A DNA stretch of 64,000 nucleotides, taken from positions 1,253,001 through 1,317,000 of the forward strand of contig JAKTNV010000012.1 of the NCBI GenBank assembly GCA_022747635.1. Direction: 5' to 3'. Source of the DNA: Hetaerina americana. Taxonomy: Eukaryota > Arthropoda > Insecta > Odonata > Calopterygidae. The notes under the pieces were generated by a model. The model was not told where the DNA came from and ran no database searches. It saw only the letters and a list, made by a program, of their open reading frames with translations. Position numbers and translations under genes: made by a program. Every line of letters begins with the position of its first letter. The first letter of the stretch is position 1. Below, one piece after another: positions 1 to 31,982 of this stretch.

Positions 1-47
1 CTTGTGTGTGCTGACATGTACGTATGTCAACGGTATTCGGTTATATA

Positions 48-800
48 CGAGGGTCATCCGGAAAGTAGTACCCGTTCGTGAAATAAAGACACAAAAGTAA
101 ATATTAACAAACATAAAAAATTTTATTTGAAAGAGGATACTTTAAACTACTTCTCAACATAATCTCCAAGCAAATTAAGGCATTTGTCATAACGTGTGAC
201 AAGTTTCTGTATTCCTGCTGCATAGTCCTTCGCCGCCAGCTCATTGAGATACGCGAGGGACCCATCTTGCACAAATTTTTGCATAATGCAGATGGTGTTT
301 AACAATTTCATGAACAATTGTTCGAGAAACATTGGGAAAATGCTCACAGATGTCATCAATTGTGACGCGCCGATCGTTCCTCACGAATTCGTCAACTGAG
401 CTCACCAGTTGGTCTGTAATGACAGACGGTCTCTCCGAACGCTCATCGTCGAGTGTGTTCCCCCTCCCCATGTTGAAGTTGCGACACCACCGCCGAACAG
501 ACGACTCGTCCATTACATTGTCTCCATACACCTCCTTTAATTGGCGATGAATATCACATGGGCGAACGTTTCTTGCATTGAGGAATTTAATCACTGCCCT
601 CACTTCACAACTGGCGGCGTTCTCAATTTTTTTAAACATTGTAAACAATCACAGAAACAACACAGGCAATGCTAGCGTCACGCAACTTGGCTCAGAGAAG
701 GCAGACAAGCCACTGAAGCTATCTGACCTCGTCCAGCGGCTACTCGCGTCGTCAGCACTTCATGCGGCACGAACGGGTACTACTTTCCGGATGACCCTCG
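48..800 (-). mobile_element. 753-bp internally deleted mariner, copy 1
   Basis: The element is bounded by TA target duplications (46-47 and 801-802) and by perfect 33-bp terminal inverted repeats that start CGAGGGTCATCC. Read on the minus strand it encodes only the start and end of a mariner transposase; the catalytic middle is gone. Two other copies of exactly the same length lie at 10073 and 19951. This copy has two coding differences from them (Gly to Glu and His to Leu within one ten-residue stretch). Confidence 0.93.
241..648 (-). CDS. Mariner transposase DNA-binding half only, copy 1 (135 aa)
   Basis: The frame begins MFTMFKKIENAASCEVRAV, matching the N-terminus of mariner transposases. 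It holds two helix-turn-helix units: about residues 5-60 (KFLNARNVRPCDIHRQLK, SSVRRWCRNF) and about residues 88-120 (RVTIDDICEHFPNVSRTIV), joined by a GRPS-type linker that here reads ERPS. It stops after CARWVPRVSQ, just where the first catalytic Asp block should follow. In known mariners this half binds the terminal repeats and cannot cut DNA. A competitor or repressor role is inference. Confidence 0.75.
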   Translation of the reverse strand: MFTMFKKIENAASCEVRAVIKFLNARNVRPCDIHRQLKEVYGDNVMDESSVRRWCRNFNMGRGNTLDDERSERPSVITDQLVSSVDEFVRNDRRVTIDDICEHFPNVSRTIVHEIVKHHLHYAKICARWVPRVSQ

Positions 801-802
801 TA

Positions 803-2790
803 GATTGAAGCCGTCTGAAAAGAGAACGTGTATTACATTTTTGGTGTCAAGCGGATTATCAGTAATAATTTAAGATAGCTGCTGAGATCTGAAATACACG
901 TAGTGATTATTAGTAATTTAAGATGCTTTATTTAACATGTAGATATGGCGCATGTGATTTTGTTACCTTAAACCCACTCAATACGTACTAATTTTCACTG
1001 AAAGTAATCCAGAGACGTTTGCTGAAGGACACGACATTGCTCGATGCCGAGGCTTCGTTAAACCGACGAAAGATGGCAGCTACCCAAAAGAAGGAAGGCG
1101 ATTCCGTTTTTGTAGTGTTTTCATTATTTTTTGGCGTTTAATAAATGTAATTGATTTAAAATACTTTGCGATGGAACCTTTTCCAGCACCTAAGATGAAC
1201 TGACGTCTGCCCGCCTCAGTATGTGCGCATCCATTCGTAGGAAAAATGATTACCTGCTCGAAATATGTACGTTTAGTCAAGAATAGTAAGAGGCGAGTAT
1301 TTGGATGTGCTTTCATTAGCAGCACGCGCATACATTTTCTAATGGCGAGGTAGGCAAGGATAGATTAATTGATTTCTTCCGGATGGCCCGGTCCCTAGTT
1401 TGATGAGAGACTTGACGTACGGCCGCCAGCAGAAACCAAACAAACGCATGCCCTGTCCTCGAGTGGTAGTGGTATAGTTAGCCAGATTTCAAACTTATCA
1501 TGGAAATTTACATTAATTATTATTTATGGTTCTCACTCTGATTACGATACGAAAAGTTGAGAGAAAAAATGAGATGAGTGTGAAGGCGGTTGAAGGTCCT
1601 GTGGTGGTGTTGATAGCGGGGGAGAGAGTGATTGCCACGAGCAGGTCAGCGCGCTTGACACCCCCCCCCGCAAGCGCTGCCGCACCCCCGCAAGCGCTGC
1701 CTCACCCCCGCAAGTGCTGCCGCCTTCATAGATACGCGCACATGCGTTTTGAGTCGAGCAGCCCTGAGGGCACAAGAAGGCAGAAGGACTTATCGCATTT
1801 CCTTATCACTTGCTCAAGAGCATGGCTGGATTCCGCGCCATCATGACCAATACTCTGCGTGCGGAGTAGTGAGCAGAGCGTTAGGCTACTTACCCATCGG
1901 GAGGAACCTGGGCAAATCCGCCTAATGAGTATCCCCCACTAAGCCCTGGCTGATTGATTTTGTGGCCACTTTTCGAGAATTGTGACGGTCAAGGTGGGAA
2001 GAAAAATTAAGCCATTGACCCTGAACTTCAATCGTCTTAAGACTTCTCGCGATGCGAGCTCTTTCCTCACTGGTGAAAGGATGCGGTTTAGATAGTCGTT
2101 GTGGGACAAAGAAAGGGCTCAGAAATTCTCATCGACTACATAAGAGCTCACGAGTCGGGGGTGTCGGACTCAACTTACGGAATGGGAAAATTGGAAATAT
2201 CCTCCTAATTGCGACTCTGAGATGCAGTGTACTAATTTGAGTTCAGATGAGAATCCGAGCGCTCGGAGAACTCTTCGGACGATGTCAAGAAGCTCCATTT
2301 AAGGATCAAGGGCATGAGGCCGGCCGACGTGACCAAAGCTACGCGGTGGCGTGGCGAGCTCATAGTTGGCTCCTTTTGGGGAGCTGAAACTTCAACGATC
2401 TGTTTATTGCCGTCAGTTTCCGTGAACCATAAGTTAGGTTAGGTGTATGAGGGTGGTCAAGACTTTTACTTGCACAATATTACATTCAATCGCACTCATG
2501 AAGGGAGGATTATTCTCAATATATATCCACCCTCTTCCCTCCCTATCCGACTATCTGAGGGCCGTCCTTCAAAAACGAAAGTTTTTTGGGACATGTGGGG
2601 TGTGCCATTTCTTTAAGTTTCCTTACCGTGTGTCGGTTGGGGGTTTCAGGAGGAATCTTATCTTATTTAAGGTTCATTATTGAATAATTATGCATGGAAA
2701 GTAGCTTATTTATTCTAGATCACCGACAAAACATTATGTAAACACGTACTAACGAACACTGCAACAATTTCAAAGCGTAAAATTAATTTG
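803..2790. other. No gene recognised
   Basis: Apart from a small GC-rich tandem repeat at 1661, I see no coding signal, splice-linked exon or repeat family that I can support. Confidence 0.5.
1661..1720. repeat. Three-copy 20-bp GC-rich tandem repeat
   Basis: Units resemble CACCCCCGCAAGCGCTGCC and repeat three times with single-base changes. It is a short minisatellite, not a CRISPR, as there are no spacers. Confidence 0.85.
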
Positions 2791-2792
2791 CC

Positions 2793-2866
2793 CCGACCGT
2801 GATTCGAACCCGGATCCCTCGGATGTCCGACCGAGTGTTTTAGCCAGTTGAGCTACCGACGTGTTC
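2793..2866 (-). repeat. tRNA-like sequence, not a functional tRNA gene
   Basis: On the minus strand GTAGCTCAACTGG resembles an A box and GGGTTCGAATC a B box, with a 5-bp anticodon-like stem (CTCGG/CCGAG). The anticodon loop would be 8 nt, the acceptor stem does not pair, and the T stem has a mismatch. It is more likely a SINE head or tRNA pseudogene. Confidence 0.5.
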
Positions 2867-2869
2867 TCA

Positions 2870-4049
2870 TACACTCTGATATTTTAACCTTTGGGACATC
2901 GAGGGATCCAGGGTCGAATACAGGTCAAGGTGATTTATTTTCACGGTTGGAAATGGTAGCATTGTTTTGCGCATTAGCAGATGACTCCGCTAAAAGTGAC
3001 TGCGGTGGGATCTCCCGCAGTTTCTTTGAATTTGTCGTTAATGAATCTGTTGTTTTAGAATCATTCAAGCGTTTGTTAACCTATAAGAGTTGATAAAAGT
3101 TTGTTCCACTTAGCTGTATGTATTCTGATACCAATAAAATAACAAATAAGTATTTAAAGGTGATGTGCGTTTACGTCGAATGCACGGATATGAACTGATC
3201 AGTAATCGTAGTGAATAATGCTTTCGTCAAACTGAAATAAACGCCTTTCTAGCGTAAAACTTAAATGCGCCCTCTCTGGAGTAAAATATGTCTGTTTGAT
3301 ACTTACATATTAATGATAGTGACTAGAAATATGCATGCGAATTTTTTTGATCTCACAGGTCTTTTATAATTTTCCTTTCGGATCATTACATTTGGAAAAT
3401 GACCCAAACAAATCCAAAAATGACCTTGCTTTATTTAAGCACATATAATGCGTACAGCGCTACTGTTCATAGCCTTCATTTGTAAGTATGTCATTTGTTT
3501 CGTAGAGCAGTGCCCTTAAACCACTTTCACAGGCACAAACGCTTTCTTGTGTGAAACACAGGGGCGGCGGGGCAAGAACTTTCGTAGCTTGGGCAAGCAG
3601 CGTCGGAGCCAACCGGTTTGGGCCTACCTGCGTGAAAAAATATCATCCGTCGAAGGGAAGGCCTTCATGTTTTATCATAGTTTTATTGAAACGCGGCTAC
3701 CGGTTTCACCTTGATAAGCCAGCTTTGGGGAACTTTGCATTCAGGTGTGATTTGAGGGGGGTTGAAGTGTCCCGCGTTGCGGTCGGGGCGAGGGGCATGG
3801 TGTGTGGTGTGTGGGGGGGGGGAATGTTTGGGAGTTGGTGGGTGCAGGGGAAAGCGGACTGTTGGGATAGGGAAGGAGCAAGGGAGGGGGAGCGGGAAGG
3901 AGGAGTGTGGGGAGGAGGTTGGGGCCCGAGATACGCCGAGCAAAATATTCGAGGACGACGACTTGGGAGAAACTGTGATTTGCCAAACTTAAGATGCCCT
4001 GCTCTTCGTGATGCAACCATTTTCCATCTTCCTCTCCTCTGGGAAAGGA
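2870..4049. other. No gene recognised; G-rich strand bias near 3740-3940
   Basis: A run of about 200 bases is strongly G-rich on the + strand (GGGGGG and GGGAGG blocks), giving long open frames on both strands that are compositional. Confidence 0.5.
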
Positions 4050-4910
4050 TTAACCCTCACCTCGCTCCCCAAAAAGAGTCATTTCCTGTCTACAAATGGG
4101 ACCCGGGAGATCAGCCTTCCTTCATACTAGTTAGCACTGCCATTTCACAATATCTCCGTAACCTTCCCCTATCCTTGCAATGTTCTCTCCACCACGTTCC
4201 CTTTGCCCTGTGAGTTGCTCGCCTCAGCTTATTGTTTAACTCTCTGTACATTCTTCTCCCTAATTCTGTTTCCGCGTTCTTCCATCTTCTTCTTTCAGCC
4301 ATTTTAATGATCATATATTCCGTGATCCAAGATTTTAATTATTTTGCGTGCCGCTATCTTTATTCGCTGTTTGAGATATTTCCATCTCTTCTCTTCCGTG
4401 CCCTTCATCATCCCTCAGGACTCCTACCTCTTTCCCCTAGTTAAGTCTTCTAGAGTCCATTCTCTCATGCTCATTCTCTTAAGGCTAATATTAAATTTCA
4501 TGAGCGCAAATACGAGTATTATATCCGAATCCGCATCTCCTCACAGGAAATGTGAGTATATCACACCATTCTTAAATGTATGCTCACCATAATATGCATC
4601 GTATCAAATTGGTACTTATATTCTGGATTTTCCATTTGTACCTACATCTAGGGTGCTGTTTTAGCCATTTGTTTGAACCATAATTAAGATATTTCTCTAG
4701 CATATCTCCCTGTTTTCCGCTCTTAAGCCGTCCGCACTCTCTCCCGCCCCTCCCTTCGCCTGCCACCGCCTTCCAATCCCACATCGCCCCCTCAAGTGTT
4801 TTCTTCCACGCACATTCGCAGTCATTCGTTAAACTGATCTTCTATGCTATCTATTTCTTCCTCCCTATGGCTGCTTGTGATTCTATCATTCTCGCATGAT
4901 GCCGCGTGAC
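4050..4910 (-). mobile_element. LINE relic, region before the reverse transcriptase
   Basis: On the minus strand a piece reads MAERRRWKNAETELGRRMYR then ELNNKLRRATHRAKGTWWRE, a typical linker between endonuclease and reverse transcriptase of insect LINEs (positions 4111-4314). Further upstream on that strand are pieces like EVGVLRDDEGHGREEMEIS and MWDWKAVAGEGRGG in other frames. The copy is broken by frameshifts and stops and no RT catalytic block is present. Confidence 0.6.
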
Positions 4911-5261
4911 TCTTGGGCTTGCACCATTGCGAATAATCTTCTTCCGAGCGCCATTTTGCGTTTCCTACCATTGCCTATTCTCCTCCTCCCTCAACGTTAT
5001 CGCACGTGACATAGTAATTATTTTCGTGTTTGTCGCTCCTGTTTTTTCATTTGACTCATTTCTTACCGTTATTTTAAACAATGTTTTCTCACATGCAATA
5101 CCCTGCATGTCCTACACCTGCAAACCCTATTTTAGTAGTTTTCTACAAACCTATTTCACATTTCTACATTATCGCCGTTCACGTCTAAGCATTTTCATAG
5201 CGCTGCTCCAGTTTCTTCAAATCCCTCAGCAAAGAAGTTCGCCGCTTGGGAATCGAACCAA

Positions 5262-6131
5262 ATGATCACAATTAGGGATAATAGACACGAATTTGCAATT
5301 TATAGGAAACCCACATATACAGACCATATAATTTCTAATGATTCCGCACACCACTTTTCTCACAAACACGCAGCCCTCCACTCCATGATCCACCGCCTCC
5401 TACACATCCCCCTTTCCCCCAAAAACTTCAAAATTGAACTCGTGAATATCACTAATATAGCTACCAACAATGGTTTCAACCCCAAACTAGTTGACACATT
5501 ACTACGGAAAAAACAAAAAGCAATGGCCATAAAAAGCATTTTCGTATCTCAGCCCGCAGTATCTAAAGATTTTAAGTGGTGCTCGATCCCGTTTCTGGGA
5601 GATCTTTCATATAGGATTTCCAACTGCCTACCCACCTCACTCAAAGCAGCCTTCTACTCACCCATAACCCTCTCCAAACTTCTAGCCAATGGAAGAGACA
5701 CCCAGGATAGCCTTCTCAAATCAGGCATTTATAAACTGAAATGCGAGGATTGCAACAGCGTTTATTGCGGTCAGACCGGCAGGAATATCAAGTTACGAGT
5801 CAAGGAACACGCTAGGTGTCACAAAAATCAGAATAACAACTCTCTCTTCGCCAAGCATTTACTAGAATTCAACCACAGCAGTGACTTTGTCCCAGAGATA
5901 TTACACACACTCCCAAAAGGATTAAAAATGGACGCTCTCGAGCAATTAGAGATTAGAAGGCACTTGGTGAACCCCAACACGACACTTTGTAATGAGCAAT
6001 TATTCCCATACCCCTCCCCACTCCTCTCCGAGAAATTAGCCTGGAAATGGTCAAAACAATCCATCAACGCACCTGCGAGCCCCCACCCCCCTCAAATCCT
6101 TCCAACCCTCCCCGCCCCCACTCTGTCCTGA
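5262..6131 (+). CDS. Penelope-like RT C-terminus plus GIY-YIG endonuclease
   Basis: Penelope-like elements use a telomerase-related reverse transcriptase and a GIY-YIG nuclease to insert at new sites. This 289-codon frame starts at the RT thumb side (HEFAIYRKPTYTDHIISNDS, then HHFSHKHAALHSMIHRLL). A linker leads to the nuclease at about residues 153-200: GIYKLKCEDCNSVYCGQTGR, followed by a conserved REH-like KEHARCHK and a His near LLEFNH. In the second half of the motif the usual YIGQT reads YCGQT. A proline-rich tail ends the frame. The ATG lies inside the ancestral coding sequence, so the real start is lost. Confidence 0.85.
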   Translation: MITIRDNRHEFAIYRKPTYTDHIISNDSAHHFSHKHAALHSMIHRLLHIPLSPKNFKIELVNITNIATNNGFNPKLVDTLLRKKQKAMAIKSIFVSQPAVSKDFKWCSIPFLGDLSYRISNCLPTSLKAAFYSPITLSKLLANGRDTQDSLLKSGIYKLKCEDCNSVYCGQTGRNIKLRVKEHARCHKNQNNNSLFAKHLLEFNHSSDFVPEILHTLPKGLKMDALEQLEIRRHLVNPNTTLCNEQLFPYPSPLLSEKLAWKWSKQSINAPASPHPPQILPTLPAPTLS

Positions 6132-6167
6132 GGGTATATATGCTTGCTCTGTCTGTTTTGCAAATTT

Positions 6168-6206
6168 GTACCTGATGATGCCGCAAGTCGGTGAAACGCG
6201 TCGTGC
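6168..6206 (+). ncRNA. Candidate minimal hammerhead ribozyme of Penelope-like element
   Basis: Hammerhead core elements appear in order: GTAC (stem I, 6168-6171), CTGATGA (6172-6178), a 4-bp stem II closed by CAAGT, GAAA (6193-6196), a very short stem III region, GTC (6200-6202), then GTGC (6203-6206), which pairs with GTAC through one G-U. Hammerheads with tiny stem III are known at Penelope-like element ends, so position and structure agree. Self-cleavage after C6202 is predicted. Confidence 0.7.
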
Positions 6207-6630
6207 CGTATAATAAAATCTGTGGAAAAGTACGAGTCTTTCTTTCTATTTCAATAATGGATATCAATTACTTCCACGAAGTGAAGCCTGAAACAATAGA
6301 ATATATATAACTTTTATTGTCAAATAGTGGACTTTTCTTACCTGGGAGGTAATTAATTGACTCCATTCACTCAAAATAACATGGTCTATTAAAAAGGTCG
6401 GTAATGGTCTAACGCGGGATATACCGGCAATTTCATGCGATATTTTGAGGAAACCGTACGGGGTACTGAGAAAGAAGCTGGCGTCGATTATGTTGTAAAT
6501 AATTTTTGTCTTTAGGCTATAGAGTCATTTGTTTACCAAGTGCTAATCCGAAAACAGCTAAATTCCGGCCGTGTACATTAGACTTTAAACATGAGATAAC
6601 AAGAAGGACAACCACAAACATCCAAACCCT

Positions 6631-6936
6631 TGGTAGTAGTAATGTTTATGGTAGGCGGCCGAAAGCTAAGGTCGTTTGTGCCATTAGGGATGGATGGATG
6701 GGAAAGGAGTGGTGGAAAAAAACGCGGTGTCGGCATTAGCCTATTCTTGTCGAAAGGCGCCAAGGGGTCCGCAGTTTAACGTCCCATCCGACTGACGTCA
6801 TACTCACTCAAAGTGCCCTCCACATAGCACCTCAACTAGGAATCGGGAGAACACTGAAAAAAATCTGCCTTCTCCGGGATCCAAACCCGGACCCTCACGG
6901 TGGTAAGTCGAGAGCCACCGCACCATCCCGATCCCC
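6631..6936 (-). repeat. SINE2 (tRNA-derived, ACT-tailed), copy 1
   Basis: Read on the minus strand, the tRNA-like head has an A-box-like GGTGCGGTGGC and a B box GGTTTGGATCC. The body contains CGGATGGGACGTTAA, and an (ACT)n tail follows. A 10-bp target duplication, TCCAAACCCT, flanks it at 6621-6630 and 6937-6946. Similar copies lie near 8823, 33865 and 60100. Confidence 0.85.
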
Positions 6937-6946
6937 TCCAAACCCT

Positions 6947-7446
6947 GGGTGGACAATCACCTATGCGGTAATCATACTCCTTATCTCTAGGTTGTTAGGC
7001 GAGGATGTTACCCCTTCGCCACTGATTATTATATGAATAAATGAAAGATATATTTTCATTATAATAATTAACTTTTCTTTCGAGGACGTAAGATCACCCA
7101 TAAAATAGCTTGGATTTGGTTCTATGTATCTCTGATGAAAATCAGCAGGCTAATCTTCAATTCCCTAATTGTCATTGAAGCTGTCTATTTCGTAAGCTTT
7201 ATCCCATAGAAGAAACACCGAATTTGAAGCTTAAATTTACATTTTGGTACGTTCATGGTCACATCATCTTAGTGCTCGTACGATATTGCCCTCTTCTCTC
7301 AAACCAACCTTCAGGTAGATTGCTGCGATAGGCATGATCAGAAAATTGACGACGAGGACTATTTGTAAAGGAGCAGCGTAGATTTTTCTCTTTGCGCTGA
7401 CGGTATTAGCCTTGTATATGCTTGTATTCGCTCGCACGTAAATGCT
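6947..7446. other. No gene recognised
   Basis: AT-rich sequence without a recognisable repeat or exon; the missing first KMO exon is not here. Confidence 0.5.
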
Positions 7447-7874
7447 TTGTTTTTTGGAACATCAGACCACTATGGCATTCAAGACATCCACTGGTGCGCC
7501 GAGGGCAACTTATATTTCATTTCTGGAGATGAGAACTCAAATGCCTCTCGAAGACTCTCTTTCAAACAGGATCATGGACAGGTTATCTCATCCCTACAGG
7601 AACATGGAAATATGTTACCGTATCAGTTCGGTCGATCCCTCCCCGGTGCGTCTAATGACACCACATTGACCTCATTAAATATTCAGTCCATTATGATCGT
7701 TTTATTCGGACGTCTATTTGTATTTTCCAATCCTATTTCCCTAATACACTTTTCCTCTACTCGACTAACTTTGTGTTTGCATAATTTTGAATTCTTCGTA
7801 TTTCAGTATGGTTTAAAATGTGGAAAATTAACGATACTATCAAATGTGCTTATGTTGTGTTTTGCTTGTTTCAG

Positions 7875-7887
<13 letters not shown>
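7447..7887 (+). other. Unassigned open frame just upstream of a KMO exon
   Basis: The first ~75 residues look protein-like (GTSDHYGIQDIHWCAEGNL, SRRLSFKQDHGQVISSL), with balanced composition, before a hydrophobic AT-rich stretch. I do not recognise a family. It does not match KMO. It could be an exon or pseudogene piece of another gene lying inside a KMO intron. Confidence 0.2.
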
Positions 7888-29145
<21,258 letters not shown>

Positions 29146-31135
29146 AAAAACTTCTCTTCATAAAACCTATGCAGATATTTTTACAGTGTGACAATTTATT
29201 TCAAAGTTTTCTATGAGATTTGAAACTTGTCACCATCAGAACTTCAGATTCTGAAAATGATGGCCTGCCTGCCAAAACGTATTTTTGATTGTGTTTCTAT
29301 GTTTAGCTAAGTTTTTGATTAGAGTATATGCATATCATTGTGCTGTTACTGAAGTGTGTTCAATCTGAATGGTGTGTTGAATTATGTGGAATATATTCAA
29401 TTATCCTCTTGTGCCTTTGAGTCAATGTAGATTCTTGTCATGCATGGAAGATGGCTCGATGAGTGAGTAATTAAAATTAATGAATGAGAGAATTACATCT
29501 ATGGACAAAATGAGTGATCATTGGCCCTGCAAATAAATTGGTAGTATGTGCCATTGGTCTCAATGAACTTAAGGTGAATGACAACCATCTATTGGTTTAA
29601 AATTTAAAAAAGGCCTGCATTCACTAATTTTGAGTGTATCTATTTGAGGAACTGGGAGGAATTTTCATCTGAGGTTTGTTCTTGAATACAGAAGACAAAA
29701 GAGTGCCTAGTCCTCAAATATTGAAACCAAAGACTATCTATTTGTCTTGATGTGATTAGTTTGTATTTCTACAATAAGTATCAAAAAAGTTATGCTCTGT
29801 GAAAGATCAACTTTACTTTCCCTGAAAATGACCTGCTAATTAGGCAGATAGATAGGTATGTACCTATTAAAACGTGTGCTATTACAGGTTCCAAAATATG
29901 TAAGTTATAGTAGCTATTAAACTGTGTTGACAATAAAAGAGCAATTGAATTTCTACTTAGTTGGATATTTTGCAATAAAAGTGTCTTTTAAAGTTTTTGG
30001 GCTATATTTTTCATTACTTCCCTTTGCCTCAGAGATTTATGACATCTTGGTCAATGGAAAAGGATACCTTCATTCACTTCCTCAATATCTTGGTAATACC
30101 AGTTAAATTTAACCCTGGACTGCTGTTTTACCTTAATCAGGCAAATTTTAAACAATGACTTCACCCTTGTGGAAGGCTACTTTTGGGGTTCATTATTCGA
30201 TGCTGCATTTCATGCTATATTCCATGGCTTCATCAAGAGAAAGAGAGATAAAATATCATTCTCACTGGTGTTGTTGAGGCCTAATTCTTGCAATGAATTA
30301 GGTCACTTAGGTGATACAGGTAGATGAGCATGTGAAAAAGTTGTTGAAGACAATTGGATATCATAGAATATTTTAAAATATTTCATTTCTAATATAAATG
30401 ATGTGCACGGTATGCTTCTTGTTAAAACTACCCTAAAAACTGAAACAAGGGCTCTGAGGAATTTACATTGCCCTTCTTTGGCTGTCTTATTTCTTTGCAA
30501 TGCTTCCATCTGTTGCCAAGCCCCTGCTAGATGACTTGATGGGCAAAGATTGTCTTCGATCATTTGTGAGATAGTATGCAGATCAAGTGAGACCTTTATG
30601 ATCCTTTTTCAAGAAAATGATAATTCTTCAAGAAAAATTGTGAATTCCAAGTAAGTTAAATGTATGAAGCCCCTTCATCTCATGAACTGGTGTGATAAAA
30701 ATGCTGTTGCTGCTCAATGAATTTCTCTGCTCAGGAAATATATTCTAACACGTATTATGTCTGATAGAATAAATTTACCCTTGCCCATTACTGGGAAGCA
30801 AAAAGAGGAAAATTCTTTTGACCCACAGCCAACTTCTGGCCCACAACCCCAATGTCACAGGTAGAAAATCTGGCAATCAGCTGGCTCAGTTCTAACCCCC
30901 ATTCCTTGCACCAATGAAAGTGGCCAGCAATCAGCTGTGGTCCTTATTTCCCTGCATCCCCTGGGTCCTATGTAAATAACCCAAGATTGCTACTATCATG
31001 TGAGCTGAAGTTGTTAACGTATAAACTGTTGGGTAAGTGTATACGTTGGGGAGGAGACTACTTTGAAGGGGACCCTGACCAAGAATTTGTTAGCGAGGAA
31101 TTTTTTTGTAATAAATAAAGTTCGGGAACGTTTTG
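29146..31135. other. KMO 3' UTR and intergenic DNA
   Basis: The first few hundred bases are presumably KMO 3' UTR. The rest shows no exon or repeat that I recognise. Confidence 0.5.
29532..29537 (+). promoter_or_regulatory. Candidate KMO polyadenylation signal AATAAA
   Basis: This is the first AATAAA I see downstream of the KMO stop codon, about 390 bases after it. Later AATAAA hexamers at about 29.93 and 29.97 kb are alternatives. Transcript ends would be needed to choose. Confidence 0.3.
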
Positions 31136-31980
31136 AACAGGCCTCATATAGAGAATAGTAGCAGCCCTATTTCATTTCCCAGAGGGACGCCAGAAATTAC
31201 ATTTACCTCTGTTGGGCACAACCCATCGATGACTTTTTATTTGCGATGTGAGAACACGTCTCTAAATCCAATATATCCCTTTCTTATCGGTACCATAGTG
31301 TTGAAGTCTTTGTATGAGTTCATTGTAAGGAGCTTTATTGGAGGTCTTTGTCAAATTAAAAAATACCGCATCCACGGGTGTATTTTTTTCCCTCGATTTA
31401 AAGGTATCGTGAAAATAAAATACCAAATTGGGTTTCTTACGAAATGCTCTTCCCAAAACCGTGCTGGTTGTGTCTTCTTACTTCCGAGAAAGCCCAGGAC
31501 GATACTGGTAATAATGCGTTCCAATATTTTGCCTGAAATCTATGTTAAAGATATGGGTATGTAATGGGATTGGTGGGATTCTCACTATCGCCGTGTTTAT
31601 AGACGGGAGTTATGTGAGCTGGTGGCTTTCAGTCGCGAGGCACTGAACCTTCTTTTGTCGACTAGTAAATACTTGCTAAATACGAGGAAATGTCTTCGGC
31701 TAATTTCTTCAATATTCTAATAGGCATTTCTTGTGGACCTGGAGCTTTGTCACTACTGATCTGTCGCTCTGTTCATTACGTGGACAGTGTGATGCCACTC
31801 ATGTTCTCCGAGAGGTTGAGGAGGTTTTGTGCGCGGATATCTTTATTGTAGACTCTCTAGGAAAAATGATTTAAAATATTTGCCTTTTTCACGATGTCTG
31901 TAACAATTTCGCCGTATTCTCCTTCAAAAGTATATACAGTTGGACGTTTATTCTTGAATTTTTATTGCGTAGGAGCAAAA
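31136..31980 (-). mobile_element. LINE RT relic
   Basis: The minus strand reads VDAVFFNLTKTSNKAPYNEL, then IQRLQHYGTDKKGIYWI, and after a frame break VNVISGVPLGNEIGLLLFSI. These are the RT palm blocks upstream of the FADD box, and the copy stops before FADD. It is cut off next to unrelated sequence at 31136. Confidence 0.7.
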
Positions 31981-31982
31981 TA

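Larger units (their letters stand above)
5255..6265 (+). mobile_element. Penelope-like element, 5'-truncated 3' part
   Basis: The element keeps the end of the reverse transcriptase, the GIY-YIG endonuclease domain, and a 3' end with a candidate hammerhead ribozyme, a TAATAAA and a GTGGAAA block. The catalytic part of the reverse transcriptase is missing. A similar HHR-TAATAAA-GTGGAAA arrangement recurs at 23524-23587. Confidence 0.85.

Noticed and set aside
1661..1720. CRISPR-like repeats
   Set aside because: Units are contiguous with no spacers, and the DNA is clearly eukaryotic.
1526..1846. Missing first KMO exon (PVVVLIAGE resembles a FAD-loop start)
   Set aside because: It lacks the GxGxxG pattern (reads AGE), has no splice donor in the right phase, and the rest is a GC-rich tandem repeat.
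2793..2866. A functional tRNA gene
   Set aside because: The acceptor stem does not pair, the anticodon loop is one base too long, and the T stem has a mismatch.
3551..4213. 220-residue frame and several overlapping minus frames
   Set aside because: They arise from a G-rich strand-biased tract; glycine/tryptophan and proline/serine richness on opposite strands is compositional.
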